From the NCBI GenBank assembly GCA_004802705.1, contig SGPL01000062.1:28870-92869 (forward strand): a stretch of DNA of 64,000 nucleotides, written 5' to 3'. Position 1 is the stretch's first letter, and each line of letters begins with the position of its first letter. The position numbers and the translations under genes were made by a program. The notes under the pieces are model-generated. The model saw only the letters and a program-made list of their open reading frames with translations. It was not told the origin of the DNA and did not search any database. This document shows positions 47,001 through 59,417 of the stretch, one piece after another. The stretch is from Bondarzewia mesenterica. Lineage: Eukaryota; Basidiomycota; Agaricomycetes; Russulales; Bondarzewiaceae.

Positions 47001-48639
47001 GTTTGCATAGCTCACTTATGGTGCATAGGATTCTGCACGTGGTGCTCGAGCTCGTCACAGGGATATTCCTCCCTTGGGGCCTACGCCAAAGCTCTCTGCT
47101 ACAAACAAAGTTCCAATTGGCAGGAAAGTTTTCCAACCGGGTTTACCCCCACCAGCTCAACCTCAACATGTGCCTCCATCTCCGGCTGGTTCACGGATTC
47201 CTGTCCTCGCAGACGTTATAGAACCAGGGCCTAGTCGCTCGGGTAGGGAATCCGCACCTCAATGGGACAGACAAACGGTACGAGGCTTGTATTCGCTGTT
47301 CTCCAGGGCACTGCTTATCTGGGAACTAGACTTCTGTACGTGGGGTACCGCCCCACATCCGCAACCCTACTGCGGCCCCGCAGCGTGATTATTCGGATGT
47401 AGGAGAAGGCATGAAGGGCGTTAGTATCAGTACAATGGTGGGTATCAATCATTTAGATCCTATGTGCCTCTTCGTGTTGACAACGTTTGTACGGCCATAC
47501 CAGCAGTCGACGCCACGGCCAGCGCATCGCGGTTCTCATTCTGAAGTGAATCATGAGCGACAGGTTAGATAGATGCCACTTCGTCAGCGCTGGTACTGAT
47601 CTCATCGTCCACAGTCCCGGTTTGGACCACCCGTGCATCAGCAGCCAATTGCTCAGAGTGTCGCCCGTGCTGGAGAACTCCATCCTCCGGATCCGCGCCC
47701 TATGTGGGCACCACGCGAATCTCCAGCAGACGACCACTACGGTCCCGACAGCCGTTTGACCCCACTTCGCCCTTCGAACCCTTGGGTCGACCCGATCACG
47801 CAGAGTAGATCTCTACCTCGAAACTCGAGAGCATCAGAATACCCTCCGTATGAAGACCAAGCGTTAAGGCCCAGGCACTCAGCGGCGGACCTTCGAAGTG
47901 AAGCAGCTCCCCGAGGTCCGCTCTCGACGCGGCATAGAGCCCGTTCGAATGACGTGGATCACCTAGCCAGCAGGATACCCGATGGCGGACATTCAGACAA
48001 TAACGTGTACATGCAGGGTCTTTCCCATCCTTATGACCCTGTTTATCGAGGGCGGGATGTCTATCCTCCTACCCCTCGCCAAGATTCAGCATATCCATCG
48101 CTGCCGCCTCCGTCATCTCATAACAAAGAACGTATCCCAGCAAGCTGGGACCGACCGCAAGAGTTCAACTTGAATCATGACCCGACGCCTCAAAACCCAG
48201 TCCGCTTCAATCGTGCCCCTCCAAATTCTGCCCATACGCAGGATCGGGATTCATCAGTGCGCGGCTTCTCTGGCCGTCCCCGTCGTTCGGAACCAATGCC
48301 TTTGAACAAGAGTCACGACTCGTTGAATGATCTGCGCCGTGGTGGAGATGTAACAGACGAACCCATGCTGCAAACCAAGAGCGAGCGGTTGCGCACTCTT
48401 AACACTCCGCGCGGCCGTCGTTGCTTGATCGACTGTCGTCGGATTCGATGCCAACATACTCACCGTCGTTGAGGGATAGGGTCGCATCCAAGGATGGGAA
48501 CGAGGCTATTGATGATGCATCGCGTGCTGTACATGGCGAAATGGATGAGGATCTGGGTGGAGATGGGGGCAGCGGTGAAGCTGGAGCCAAGTCAAAGTCG
48601 AAGAGGCGGGTCGGGAAGCCTCGGCCGAGGAGGCATTGA
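44090..48639 (+). CDS. Large disordered WW-domain protein, apparent frame break near the 3' end
   Basis: Start MDDDHEVLDWGNEDDEQLHF at 44090. One WW domain lies at about 183-215 (LPPDWEVRHSRSGGRDVYFY, then NTKTTESTWTRP), with both Trp and the central aromatic YFY present. Everything else is low complexity, rich in Arg, Ser, Pro and charged pairs, with MDIDTPN and many RD/RE dipeptides. Exon 1 ends at 45374; further exons follow near 45644, 46177, 46382, 47030 and 47610. WW domains bind Pro-rich ligands. The composition recalls nuclear pre-mRNA processing or transcription-associated proteins, but that is inference. Near 48405-48412 the frame shifts from ...LRTLNTP to ARPSLLDRLSSDSMPTYSPS; one missing base in CTCCGCGCGG explains it. 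The last exon ends SKSKRRVGKPRPRRH, a likely nuclear localisation signal. Confidence 0.82.
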
Positions 48640-49229
48640 TTGCGACGTAAGTATAGTTTCAAAAGGAGTGTACCTGGTGTCAAAATTTGGTTGTTGTCAA
48701 TATTCATACGGTCTCGTAATCGCAGTTTCTTGTCCATTTCTTGAACTGATTCACTTGTGGCCGAAGTTCTCGTCAAGAGATAGATTTTTTGACAGGTCAG
48801 TCTGGTGCAGTGATATGCAACACATTGTTTCCCTTCTAATGTAAGCAGTATGTGAAAGAAAGATCCAGTGGGTTTGAGGTAGGTATAATTTTTGCTTCGC
48901 ATCTGCTGGCATAGGGTTGATTAGTACCCGCGTTGAAGTAGCTCTGCGACAGAAACAGAAGTAATGGCATACATCTTAGCGCCCATTGTTTTCCTGGTTC
49001 TCCTATCCGGCCGCCTCCCCTCATGGAACCCGCTTAAAGCGCAGCAATTGACGACCTTGGGAAACAAAACCTGCGACAGAATCGACAGATGTCTTGGAAG
49101 AGGTGAAATGCGAATGCCGGATTAGTACGTGCATTGCCTGGTGCCCAACTAAATTAAGTATTGTATGTGCCAGCGCTCCCTGCTTGACAACGTACCACCC
49201 TTCACTACGTTGTCCTCTTACTGTCATCT
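48640..49229. other. Intergenic
   Basis: No gene or RNA recognised; promoter of the next gene at the right end. Confidence 0.6.
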
Positions 49230-51514
49230 ATGGAGCAGTGTCTGACCTTGGAAACTGATGAGGAGACGAGGTGCTCAAAGCCCGCCACGCATGGGCATCC
49301 CTCACACCGTCGTTGTCGCATCCATCATGGACAATATTGCCAAATGACGAAAAAGTACAAGGATGCCGCTCAGATTGTCGATCTGATGAAGGCTTCAGGA
49401 CTACCAACAATGGATCAAGTGCTCACGTACGACAATTTTACGGCCACAATGGAGAAGGCACGTTGGATGAAGGAGTACGTTGAGGCCGTCCGTACAGAGA
49501 AGACTGGTCGGGAGATTCATCATTCGCGGTTCTTTCTCAAAAGTGAGTGAGAAATTTACAACCTCCTCTCAGTTGTTGTTGAACTCCCGTTGCCAGTGGA
49601 CAGCGGTCATAAAATCCGGTTGAAGGTCCTCGCGAAGGAGATGGTACAAGCTGTAGAAGTACTGGATGCCCTGCAAGAACTGGCTTTCGACTTGTGGACT
49701 TCGAATGATCCTGCGCGTCCATGGATCAAGGAGTTTCAGGCATCGGGTGCCTCAGCTGCTTCCCCTGCAGAGCTGCCGAGCAGCGCTGCTATAGATGAGC
49801 GCGACGCATCGGCCATGGACGCACTGAAAAACTCAAAGTACTTGATGCCACAATCGACGGTCTTCGTCGCAGCGGAAGAGACGGAAGAAGATGATTTGAT
49901 CGAGATGAAGTTGCGCGCGTACGTTTGTTCTCATATGGTCCTTGAGATCCCAAGCCTCACCGACTGCCCCCAAGTCAAAAGAGAGAGCACCTCCGGAAGT
50001 ACCGATTTCTCATGGAAAGCCGCGAAGAATATTTGGATCGGATTCTCTCTCAAGNGGCCGAACGCGGAGATCTAGATCCAGAGCTTGTGAGAGGAGTCAA
50101 TATCAAGATAGATGTACACCTCCAATACATCCGAAGGATACTCCTGCATGATCCAATTCTCTCGCAAAAAGCATACGGAAAGGTCTCATTAAGGGACCTC
50201 CTGATTGATCCCGATTTCTCTATTGAGGACTTCAATAGGCTTGAGGTGGGGATGTCGAAGAGAATCGCAATCGGGTTGCTTTGGTGGAAGGATGCTACGA
50301 TCGAGGCTATCGCGATGTCTCCGCGAGCTGGGAAGTCAGATATGGCAGCCNACGTTGGTGCTGTCGGTGAGTGGTTTGGTCTGTTCATTGATCGGCACTC
50401 GCTCTAACGGGGAAGTGCAGATGGCAGATTCCCCATGATTGGGGGATGGGTGTTTTGCCGTCGTCATACACGGACGATGACAAACGAAGCCTGGTGGGTA
50501 AGTGACAAGAACATCAGATTCATGTCTCCATGCTTCAATCTGACCCTACCCCAGTATCTCCTCGATGTCCTCAAACCTCCCGCTAATGTTGAAAATCGTT
50601 TCATGCGTCTGTGCAACAACTACAACGACTTGCATGCCTTTCTTTCCTTTGGCGCGCTTGGAATGTTTCCTCCCCCCAGTTTCTCCCAAAAAACTCCAGC
50701 TATACGAGAACATCTGAGCTTATGTGGCGTAATCATAGGCGACATGGTTTTATCAATTATCAAGGTGCCATCCGGGCCTATACCCACCTTCTCGCCCGCT
50801 ACGAGACGTGGCTATGTCAGATGGGTTGAAATAGAAAGGAGGGCGTATATATTTGGTGCTTTACGGAACGACCATGACGCCTTTGCTGAAGCTTTCCTCT
50901 CCGAGCTTCGAGCACGACCGGAGAAATTCGTCGTCGTCACTCGTTCAGAAACAGATCCGGGGCAGAAAACGGANATGTTTGGTGGCCATCCTGGAGAGCC
51001 GTTCACACAATATCGAGTCCGCACCTTCGAAGCCCCTCCCGCTTCCCCGCAAAATCAGCCCGAAGGAAGTGGGAAATGGGAAGTCGTGCGATCATTGGTG
51101 GACGTTTTCTACGGTAAAGGCGATAAGCGTACTGTTGACGGCTTTGACGGCCATCCAATCGCAATGATCAAGGGCTATCTGACCGAGCTCGAGAGCCCTC
51201 AGCCTGCTGGGCGCCAGTGGCTGTTTCATTTCAAGAGATTTCCTGTCAAGTACTTTGTTATCCTTGCCACTACACCGAATATCAATGGCCATGAACTTGC
51301 GATGGACGTTTCTTGGGCGGCTCTACGTGCTTATGGGCTCGCGGAGGGTGAGAGGACGTCTAGCAAGTATACGAGGGCGGCAGATGCGTTGGTTCGCAAG
51401 CGAGCTGCCGAACTTTTTAGCTGGATGCCTGCTAACTTTCGGGAATGGGAATTCGGAGTGCGGATTCCCGGAATGCAAGGAGAGAACTGGGGAGTGGATT
51501 TTGGACGCGCTTGA
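49230..51514 (+). CDS. Unrecognised protein with N-terminal Cys/His cluster
   Basis: Five exons with clean GT-AG junctions: MEQCLTLETDEETRCSKPAT to RFFLK, then MDSGHKIRLKVLAKEM to LIEMKLRA, then QKREHLRKYRFLMESREEYL to GAV, then DGRFPMIGGWVFCRR to AWW, then YLLDVLKPPANVENRFMRLC to the stop at 51512-51514. The total is about 650 residues. Residues 15-40 form a CSKPATHGHPSHRRCRIHHG block followed by QYC, a plausible metal-binding cluster. The middle is helical and charged; the C-terminal half is a mixed globular region with FVVVTRSETDPGQK and RTFEAPPAS. I do not recognise the family; the combination has the look of an Agaricomycete-restricted protein. Three N bases (50055, 50351, 50974) lie in it. 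No membrane segments are seen. Confidence 0.75.
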
Positions 51515-52214
51515 ATCAATGAATTTCTAGAACTCGATTTGTGCTTCTTAGGTACCTTCGCATTCTTGTTCTCTGTGTGTTTTGATGATTGTCAGTCATC
51601 ACGGATGTTATCCATGTCGACTCATCTAAGTACTAAGTAGTTACAGTCGAACGTCGAGCTGAATGACCTTGAGTTGTAGTATGATAGTACCAACGTCTGT
51701 AGAGGCAGAGGCCTTGATCTTGCGAATATATATCCTATTAAAGAATGTCCACCCGGAGCCATTTGATGCAGGCGTAAGCGTGCAAGAACGTAAATACTTA
51801 CAAGTCACAGAGACATTGGAGTGATGTTGGACTACCTATATTCCTGTTTCGTTAGGGATGGGTCTTCGCTCATACATAGAACGATTGTCTTCTGTGTGAG
51901 GCCTGCAAAAGAGACTAGGTCTTCACCATGAACGTTGGACGTTCAAGTTCAACGTTCAACGTTTGAACTCGCCCAAAATCACGTGATAAATACCAAATAA
52001 ATACCCTCCCGTTGTGAGTGGTTTGTTTGTTACAGCAGAGCCGCTGAGCTAGCCAAGATGGCTATTCTTCTCGTCTCCTGGCGGCGTCCTTGTCTTTATT
52101 CTTTTCTGTACACACGCTTTGCTCGCTCTGTTGCTACATTCTCCTTTGTCTCTAACATATACAGCGCGGCTCTAGATTGCGCTTCTGACAGACTGAGAGG
52201 ACCTTTCATCCACT
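51515..52214. other. Intergenic upstream of the S1/P1 nuclease
   Basis: Holds the TTGAACGTT cluster at 51929-51968, immediately followed by a CACGTG E-box near 51981. Otherwise nothing recognised. Confidence 0.6.
51929..51968. repeat. TTGAACGTT motif cluster next to a CACGTG box
   Basis: GAACGTTGGACGTTCAAG followed by TTCAACGTTCAACGTTTGAA, 250-290 bp upstream of the nuclease ATG. It could be a composite regulatory site. Confidence 0.6.
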
Positions 52215-53723
52215 ATGCGTTTGAGTAGTGCTGTCGGTTTCGCAGTCTTTACTGGATTGGGGGCTTTCCCCAAGGCGCGGGCATGGGGTGCTGCTGGTGA
52301 GCTTTGTTATCCACCTGTCCCAGTAGACTCTGGAGTGTCAATACCGTTATTGAGCATCGGCGGAGTTGCTGAGTGCTATGTGCCCCAGATTCATTGAGGA
52401 TCTTCTCGGTTTCTGACTTGTTACACTTCAGGACACGAAATTATTGCCGTAATAGCTCAAATACATTTGAACCCACCCGTCCTTCCCCTTCTTTGCTCCA
52501 TCCTCTACCCGAATTCACGCGAGGAGTCCTGCTACATCTCCTCCGTAGCTGCATGGGCGGATAGCGTTCGCTATCGCTCTGAATTCCGCTGGTCTGCCCC
52601 ACTTCACTATGTTGGCGCGGTTGGAGATCACCCGTCGGATTCGTGCGTATTTCCCGGCGACCGTGGGTGGTCGGGCAGAGAGGGCAAGAACGTCCTGGCT
52701 GCCATTCGGAATGTCACAGGCTTGCTTGAGACGTTCGTAGAGAATTCAGTTTTAGCGAATACAGAGCCTGGTTCCCAGTCGAAGACGACCAGTGATTTAG
52801 GAATGGCACAAGAAGCGCTCAAGTTCCTGATTCATTTTATTGGCGACTTGCATCAGCCGCTGCATCTGACTGGAAGAGATCGTGGCGGAAATGGCGATAA
52901 GGTGTCATGGGATGGTCGCGTCACTAGTTCGTGCCTTCGTGTGTTTTGCTACGATTTTAAGACAATTTAATTGCTATTCATAGACCTCCACTCGCTCTGG
53001 GATGGTCTCCTCATTGCGAAGGCCCTCCGCTCTATGCCTTCCCCCTCGAATTACTCGCACCCCCTCCCCATTCCCGTAATTGAGTCTGCCCTTCGTGGAG
53101 CCATTTATGACCCATACATCCGCAAAATCATGTGGGAAGGCGTCGGCGTCGGCATGTACAGTGGCGACCAAGGTAAATGGGAAGACGAAATCGAAGAATG
53201 GCTCGAGTGCCCTAATCCATCCGTACACCTCCAACGACATAGCCGGCCACCGTCTTTCGTCGCTGGTTCAGGGTCCATATCTACGTTCAACCGGCTCTTC
53301 CAACAAGCCGTCCTCGCGTTCCTCGGTTGGAGTGGGGGACAGAACACGGACGACGGCACGCTTTGCCCGCATGCGTGGGCTGCTCCGATACATGAACTAA
53401 ACTGCGACCTCGTGTGGCCAAAGGAGTTGGACGAGCCGCCGTACAACACGCCTGCGCGCGCGGCGGGCGTCTCTGAGGATATCGGGTGTCTGCATGCTTC
53501 ATCGGCCGAGGAAGAGGTCCGCGCATACGCGGAACATTATGCCGATATGGGAGGAAGGCGAGGAGGACCATATCTGGAGCTGGATACCCCCGAGTACGCG
53601 GGAAGGATAGAAAAGGAGTGGATAGTGGAGAAACTGTTGGCTATGGGTGGAGTCAGACTCGCTGGGGTGCTGAATGAGATTTTTGCACCCTTGGTCGACA
53701 ACGACACGAAGATGAACATGTGA
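52215..53723 (+). CDS. Secreted S1/P1-type zinc nuclease
   Basis: Exon 1 encodes a signal peptide (MRLSSAVGFAVFTGLGAF, PKARA) followed directly by WGAAG. The mature N-terminal Trp and the His of GHEIIAVIAQ in exon 2 are zinc ligands in this family. Exon 2 continues SSVAAWADSVRYRSEFRWSA, PLHYVGAVGDHP, then HFIGDLHQPLHLTGRDRGGN. Exon 3 (after the intron ending near 52989) gives NLHSLWDGLLIAKAL. These supply the His/Asp ligands of the tri-zinc site. The C-terminal block CPHAWAAPIHELNCDLVWPK and ELDTPEYAGRIEKEWIVEKL, LAMGGVRLAGVLNEIF is also diagnostic. The enzyme hydrolyses single-stranded DNA/RNA and 3'-nucleotides, and is likely secreted for nutrient scavenging. A TTGAACGTT cluster plus E-box lies upstream. 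Confidence 0.95.
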
Positions 53724-54600
53724 GATCATTGGAATGCGACAATGGACATCGAATTTGTACTTAAGCATCAGTATGATTGGAGAATTTGTTACCGCCGCTT
53801 AGGCGCGATTTGTACGATAGACTTCAGGTTATATTTCTCCGACGAGCGTGACTCAATGAGCGATCGAACATTGAATATCGAGCGCTAGCGCTCGACCATG
53901 CAGTACATATACGCACTGCAACATTTGTATTTTATCATTCGATTCGTGATCGTCACTTACCATGGGCGGACGCACGACGCAAGTACTCACATGTATTCCG
54001 GCAAAATTAAGCACAGCTCGCTGACTTTGCGGCTCGCTGCCGCGGGCATTTGAACTTTGGTCAGTTGCGTTGCCCGTGCGGTGGCCTTGACGCCTGAGGC
54101 CCGAAGATATGCACAACGTGGTCTTCACTTTAGTAGTCTCCGACATACCAAGGTCCGAGTCAACAGTTATCCAGCCCCACGTCTCAAAAATGCACCAGTG
54201 ACCAACTTTTTGCTTAAAGAGATAGAGTAGCGATCAAACGGTCGAGTTTGTGCAATCCATTCAATAACGCCTGCAAAAGAGAACCAAACGAGTTCAAATA
54301 TATGGAACTAGGGAGGTTAAGTAGAGAAGCAGCAGGAGGTGTAGGAATAAAAAAAGGGTATCAAGCAAGCAGTGCACTGACAATGAGGTGCTGCGAGCCG
54401 CGGCCATTCAACGCACCACATAGCTAAGCCATATAAACAACGTATTCTGTGAGTCATTACGAAGCTCGAAGCTCGGTCAAACACAACGTAGCGTGAGCAT
54501 TATTGAAATCGTACGATAAGTTTTCTTCATCCCGTCCTCGTTCTTGCCATCCGAACGTACACCAGTCAGCGTAGAGAGGCGGGGAATAGGGTAACGACGC
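53724..54600. other. Intergenic between convergent genes
   Basis: Contains a perfect 16-bp palindrome CGAGCGCTAGCGCTCG at 53879-53894. A minus-strand frame at 53853-54146 has no motif and is not called. Confidence 0.55.
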
Positions 54601-56558
54601 TTATACAAAGGTGGGACGAACGCCCCATCCGACAGTCTCAAAGAATGCAGGCATGATTACCGACGATATGATGGCAATGCCAGCATACACAAAGACTTTC
54701 GTCAAGACTATCCGAGCACAAAAAAGGAGGATAAGTTAACAAAGAATCGCCGTCAAATGAGCATGAAAAGATCACGCACCAACAGCATCGTAGCGCTTCA
54801 CTACATCAGAGACATCGATTCCACCCTCGTTCGCCTCCGAAAATGTCACAGCCTTCTCACCCTCGTACACAGCCTGAATTTTTTCATTCCCTATCCCATT
54901 ACCGGCCTTGAGGCCCGCTCCCAATCCCTTCCGCTTGATGGCCACCGTACTCGAACGGACGTCCCTCCTTGCGCTAGCAACTCCCTCACCATCGCCCCCA
55001 ACTTCCCCCACCGCCATGTCCAAATCCATGACACTAGGGATTGGCCTCAAATCGTTGTGCGGACCGTGCACATACTCCGTGGCGGGCGTATAATGTCTCC
55101 TATTGGGCAGCCGTACGGACTTCGCGAGACACCTGAAAAGCGGAGGCAATACCGCGTGCAGGAAGGGTTTCGCGAGGAGACGGAAAGCGAAAATGGTAAG
55201 TATGCCCGTAGACAACTTAACTAGGGACATCCCGAAGAACGTGGCGATAGACGTGAAGTCAGAGAGTGGGGAGTAGGCCAACGGAACAAAAGTGGAGACG
55301 TCGAACATGGGATACAGCGAGGAGAACCATTTCCCGAGCAGGACACCCAGCATGACTGAGATGAAGGCAATCGCGTCTTCAAAACATGGGCAATCATCAA
55401 CAGGTTGCGGATGCTGGTTGACCGATAGTAGGCAGAGGGCGATCGTGACGGGCGGGCCTAACAGGTTTTGTCACGTCAGGACGTCTCTCCAAATTTGTCG
55501 AACTGGGTAGATGTAAAATATCGAATGACAAAGAATACTTACCCCGCCATCCGCTGCTCACAATCCACCGCTCTACAGCTGGCATCACCGCCCACTGAAC
55601 TGCCCATATTGCTGTACCCAGCGTGAACCCCACTGCGCAATCGACGAATCCGTGCATGCCTGTGTACAAGCGTCCACCAACTATGCTAAAAACGTAGAAA
55701 ATGAGCAGAGAGGTACAAGCAGCAAAGGCTTGGGGACCGATAGTTTCAGAAGAAAGCAAAGAGTGTGCGTGCGCAAGGAGGAAGAGTGCCATGGAAACAC
55801 CATTTGTGGTGTGCGTCGAAGGAAAACCATACTCGAGGTGATGCAAACCGATGGCTATAGGGGGGAATCAGGAAAAGCACGGCACAAGTAATGACGAGAG
55901 CTTACTCAAACGCGTTACTGGCGGTGCGTATGGGCGCGGCGAGCAGGCGAGATCTTTGAGGAAGGACGCCGAATAGACGCCAAGACCGAGAGCATAGACA
56001 AGTCTATTTTTTTTATTAATTTTGTAAAAAATGAGGTGATAACAGGAAGGAATCAAGATGCGCACCCGCGTCCCAACTCATCATAACCGAAGAAGAAGAA
56101 TGCAGGTATGAAGCACATAAAGAAGGTGTGGGTTCCAAGCGTTGAAGTATATACAAAGTACGCATCGAGCCATGGGGTTCGCACGCGCTCCTGAAGAGAT
56201 TAGAAAGTTCATAGTGAATTAGCTTTGAAAGTATCGACTGCTGTTTGATAAAGCTCACCTGGACTCTCGCCAACACCCCGCTTTCCCACTCAACGCATCT
56301 GACCAACTTACTCCTAACCGCCGCCCTCCACCACGGTAAGTTACTCGAGTATACTTCCTCTGAAAGCCTTCCAGCCGCCACGATGTTGCTATCATTGTCT
56401 TCAGACTCGTCAAACGAGGCACTCTTTTCGGAAGGCGAGTAGAGCGAGTCAGTGTCGTCTAGAGTGAATTTGGAAACATTAAGAGGAGCGAGTTTGAACC
56501 GGTTGAAACTTTTGGTGGAGGTCGACGATAGAGATACAGTGCGTTGGTCGTCAACCAT
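54601..56558 (-). CDS. LCB3: Sphingoid long-chain base 1-phosphate phosphatase (PAP2 family)
   Basis: Minus strand. Start MVDDQRTVSLSSTSTKSFNR at 56558 (an in-frame ATG at 56609 is possible). A disordered N-terminus is followed by membrane helices and the PAP2 signature: KDLACSPRPYAPPVTRL (motif 1), EYGFPSTHTTN (motif 2), GRLYTGMHGFVDCAVG (motif 3). The KDL...CPRPxxPP and FPSTHxxN variants are those of LCB3/YSR3 and mammalian S1P phosphatases. More hydrophobic segments follow (AFISVMLGVLLGKWFSSLYP, FTSIATFFGMSLVKL). The last exon is VLTKVFVYAGIAIISSVIMP, then AFFETVGWGVRPTFV, stop at 54601. The enzyme dephosphorylates dihydrosphingosine/phytosphingosine 1-phosphate in the ER, feeding ceramide synthesis and controlling heat-stress signalling. 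Confidence 0.92.
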
Positions 56559-59417
56559 TGTAGGTTCTGGGAGACAGTGGGTCGAGTCTTGAGGGAGATA
56601 GGGTGTCACCGGGAAGGGGAATCGGGGATGGATATCAGTAAAAGTAAATTACCGGATTACGTAAAAATGAAGTGTCTGATCTCGTCGCGGAGAGCAACGG
56701 GCAACCAGCTGCAGAAATTTCAAAGACGAAAGTATACAATCTGGAAAGAGTCCAGAAAAAATTCGTGATGCTATTTTGTCCACAGTTCATATCTGAATGT
56801 CAACTGCTTCAGCTACAATGGTGCTCGACGTTAAAACAGCAGAAATTGGCAGAATGACGTTGTTGATATAGGTCTCACATACGTCTAGTAATCATGCTAA
56901 TCATATCTGGACCCGATGACCATTCCATTCTCCAGGTCATGGAGTAAAATCTTTCAATACTGCTCATGGCAAGAATGCAGCCAGTTCGGGTGACCATCAT
57001 TCGGGCGTGAGTTGTCAAAATCAATGAGATGATACTGAGACGCCTTGCCTAGATGTGGTACGAAGGCAGGCTCTCCAGTGCTGGTTCCCGGAGAGGATGG
57101 CAAGCCTGGTGTGCACAATATTGGCATTCCTGACATCCATATAGTGCACATCTGGCCAAGCCCAACTTACAAGTGCGGACTTCATCCCTGACGAATTGTC
57201 AATAGTCGAACAGAAGAGCGGAACAGAATTGCACAAACTTTTTGCCTTGCGAGAACTTCTGGATAGGAGGCGAGATTCATCGGACAGCCGCTCGAGCACC
57301 AATATAGGGACGCGGTTTGTCATGACGTCTACTCCCGGGTTGAAATCGATTTCCATCTCGTTGCACCTTCTCCAATGAAGTCCTGCAGGAGGAGACAAAC
57401 GTTCGGCGCTCTACCATATCGCGAACACGGTTAGAGACACTCATATCGGAATAGCCGTAGCATCGAGGAATGACAGAATCCCGTAAGGTCTCCAGCTGAT
57501 CGCAAAGCCAGGCCTCCCTGTCAAGGAAGTCTGTCCTAGTCCTTCCGGCTTATCTTGACAGCGAGTGGTGTCGACTGGAGCTGAGGGGCCGATGAACTGG
57601 AGGTACCGAGGCTTGGCCCATGAACGAAACCAATATGAGTGAATCTAAGCTTCTTCCCGAGCAATGATTTTAGACAACTCGGAGGTGAAAGACCTGAGCG
57701 CGGAGCAGGAGGTGGTATGCCGTCTTGACTTTGGAGACGTACCCGGACTGGAAAGAGTGTGACAGAATCCATCGCTGCAGGAGTCGCTCATTGAAAGTGC
57801 AATGGAATGTCTATGCCGTCCTTGTCTTGGACAAATCACACAAGATGATTGTCTCCAAAGAGTTCAGGACGTACGAAAGCGGGAGAAAAATAGGAATCTG
57901 ACGAGAAAAGGAGACTTGCGAAAGACTGAGAAATTTCCTGAGATCGAACCGTGCATGGCAGTCAGGATTCGAGGCCAGTTACAGTACCGACGACCTGAGC
58001 TGGCAATGGATATGATGGAAACGTGCATTGTACATGTCCCGAAAAAAGGACATGCTCGGCAGAGGCAAACAAGCTCGGGCTGATATAGCTCATCCAACCG
58101 AACCCTCTCGTATGTAACTAGACGACGGGTTTTCGTGCGAGACTCGAATGAGCTGGAGCTTAAGTTTCAGTCGCAGTCGTGCGCCTTGCTTGCTCTACTG
58201 TGGAAAGTGAGTCTCCGCACAGACAAGCTGTACGATAGAGAATTCTGTGAAAGTTGGATATACGAACTTCTTCACCGTTCCTGATTCACAGTGCAGATAT
58301 CTATCTTGCTGCAGTTGAGTTTCGCGGAGCCGGAAATGATTTCTATAGGTCTAATCCAAGATCCAAGCTTCTCTTCCAAGAGTAAGAAGTTGAGAGAAAG
58401 GTAGAAAACCAAAGCGCGGAGCGGGAAGAGGCATACCGCCATGACCGAGAGGACGTAGGATGACGGGGACAAGAGAGATGCAGAACCCATGAAGCAGATA
58501 TATTTTCCAGCTGCAGGATTCGGGCCAGAAATATGCTATCTGTCGGGACTCGGGGTGTGACCTTGGTGTGAGCTTCACGGGTCCTGAAGCTCGTGCGAGC
58601 GCAAAAGAACGTCCATGCGGTTCTCGTTTGGCGTGAGCCTATGTATTTGTGCATTCATCGCCAAAAAGCGTTTTGGAGATATCTAAAAGCAGTGAGAGCG
58701 GCGATTGACGCAGAAATCTACGAGGAAAGAATGGAGGGCACTTGTGAGAGCTGGAGGTCTTCCTGAGGATGCAAAGTAGATGCTAGTTTGTTACAAGTTT
58801 GTTACGAGTCTCCATGTGTTCAACCCATCCGATAGTACTATCACAAGTCTCATGGACAAAACAAACTATCCACGCTTCTACAGCATAATATACATCTGTG
58901 ATTCACTTCATAGCACCGAGAAAAGGTAGTAGCGAGCACACATATGAACAAAGAAACCGATCGAATGGACGACGAAGGACTCGTGTAGACAGGGAAGGGG
59001 AGGATGTCGCCACGTTCACAGGCGATGGAGCGATGGATTAAGAAAACGATTACAACGGCCATCGAATAACATAGAGAGATGAAAGGAGACGATGCGCGAG
59101 GGATGGGTGAACGAATGCAATTGGATCAATTGGAGTGGTGGTTTTCGGGGACGAATCATGACGCCGAAACGGAGAAACCAACGGTGGGTTGGATGATAGC
59201 GGAAGAAGGAAGATGAAGGAAAGTGTATGACGGACAACATAAATAAAGACCGGAATGATGCGAGATAGGTGCAAAACTGAGCGGACAAGACGATGTAACA
59301 CAACAACAAACGACGATTAGCAGCTCGACCCCACCTTCAAAGTCCATCTTCCTTCCTCTTCCACTATAGCACACTACCCACGTACCTTTTGTGCTCTCAT
59401 CCATCGAGACCGTATCT
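56559..59417. other. Long region without a convincing gene; holds a diverged duplication
   Basis: Nearly 2.9 kb. Short frames occur on both strands but none shows a domain or a consistent exon chain. Segments near 57640-57765 and 58360-58485 align along their length at roughly 60 percent by eye. Read on the minus strand both give a PxPAPRxG-type peptide (DGIPPPAPRSGLSPP and GGMPLPAPRFGFLPF). They may be remnants of a tandemly duplicated gene. Confidence 0.4.

Noticed and set aside
53879..53894. Perfect 16-bp palindrome CGAGCGCTAGCGCTCG
   Set aside because: Single short palindrome between convergent genes, no partner site; could be chance.
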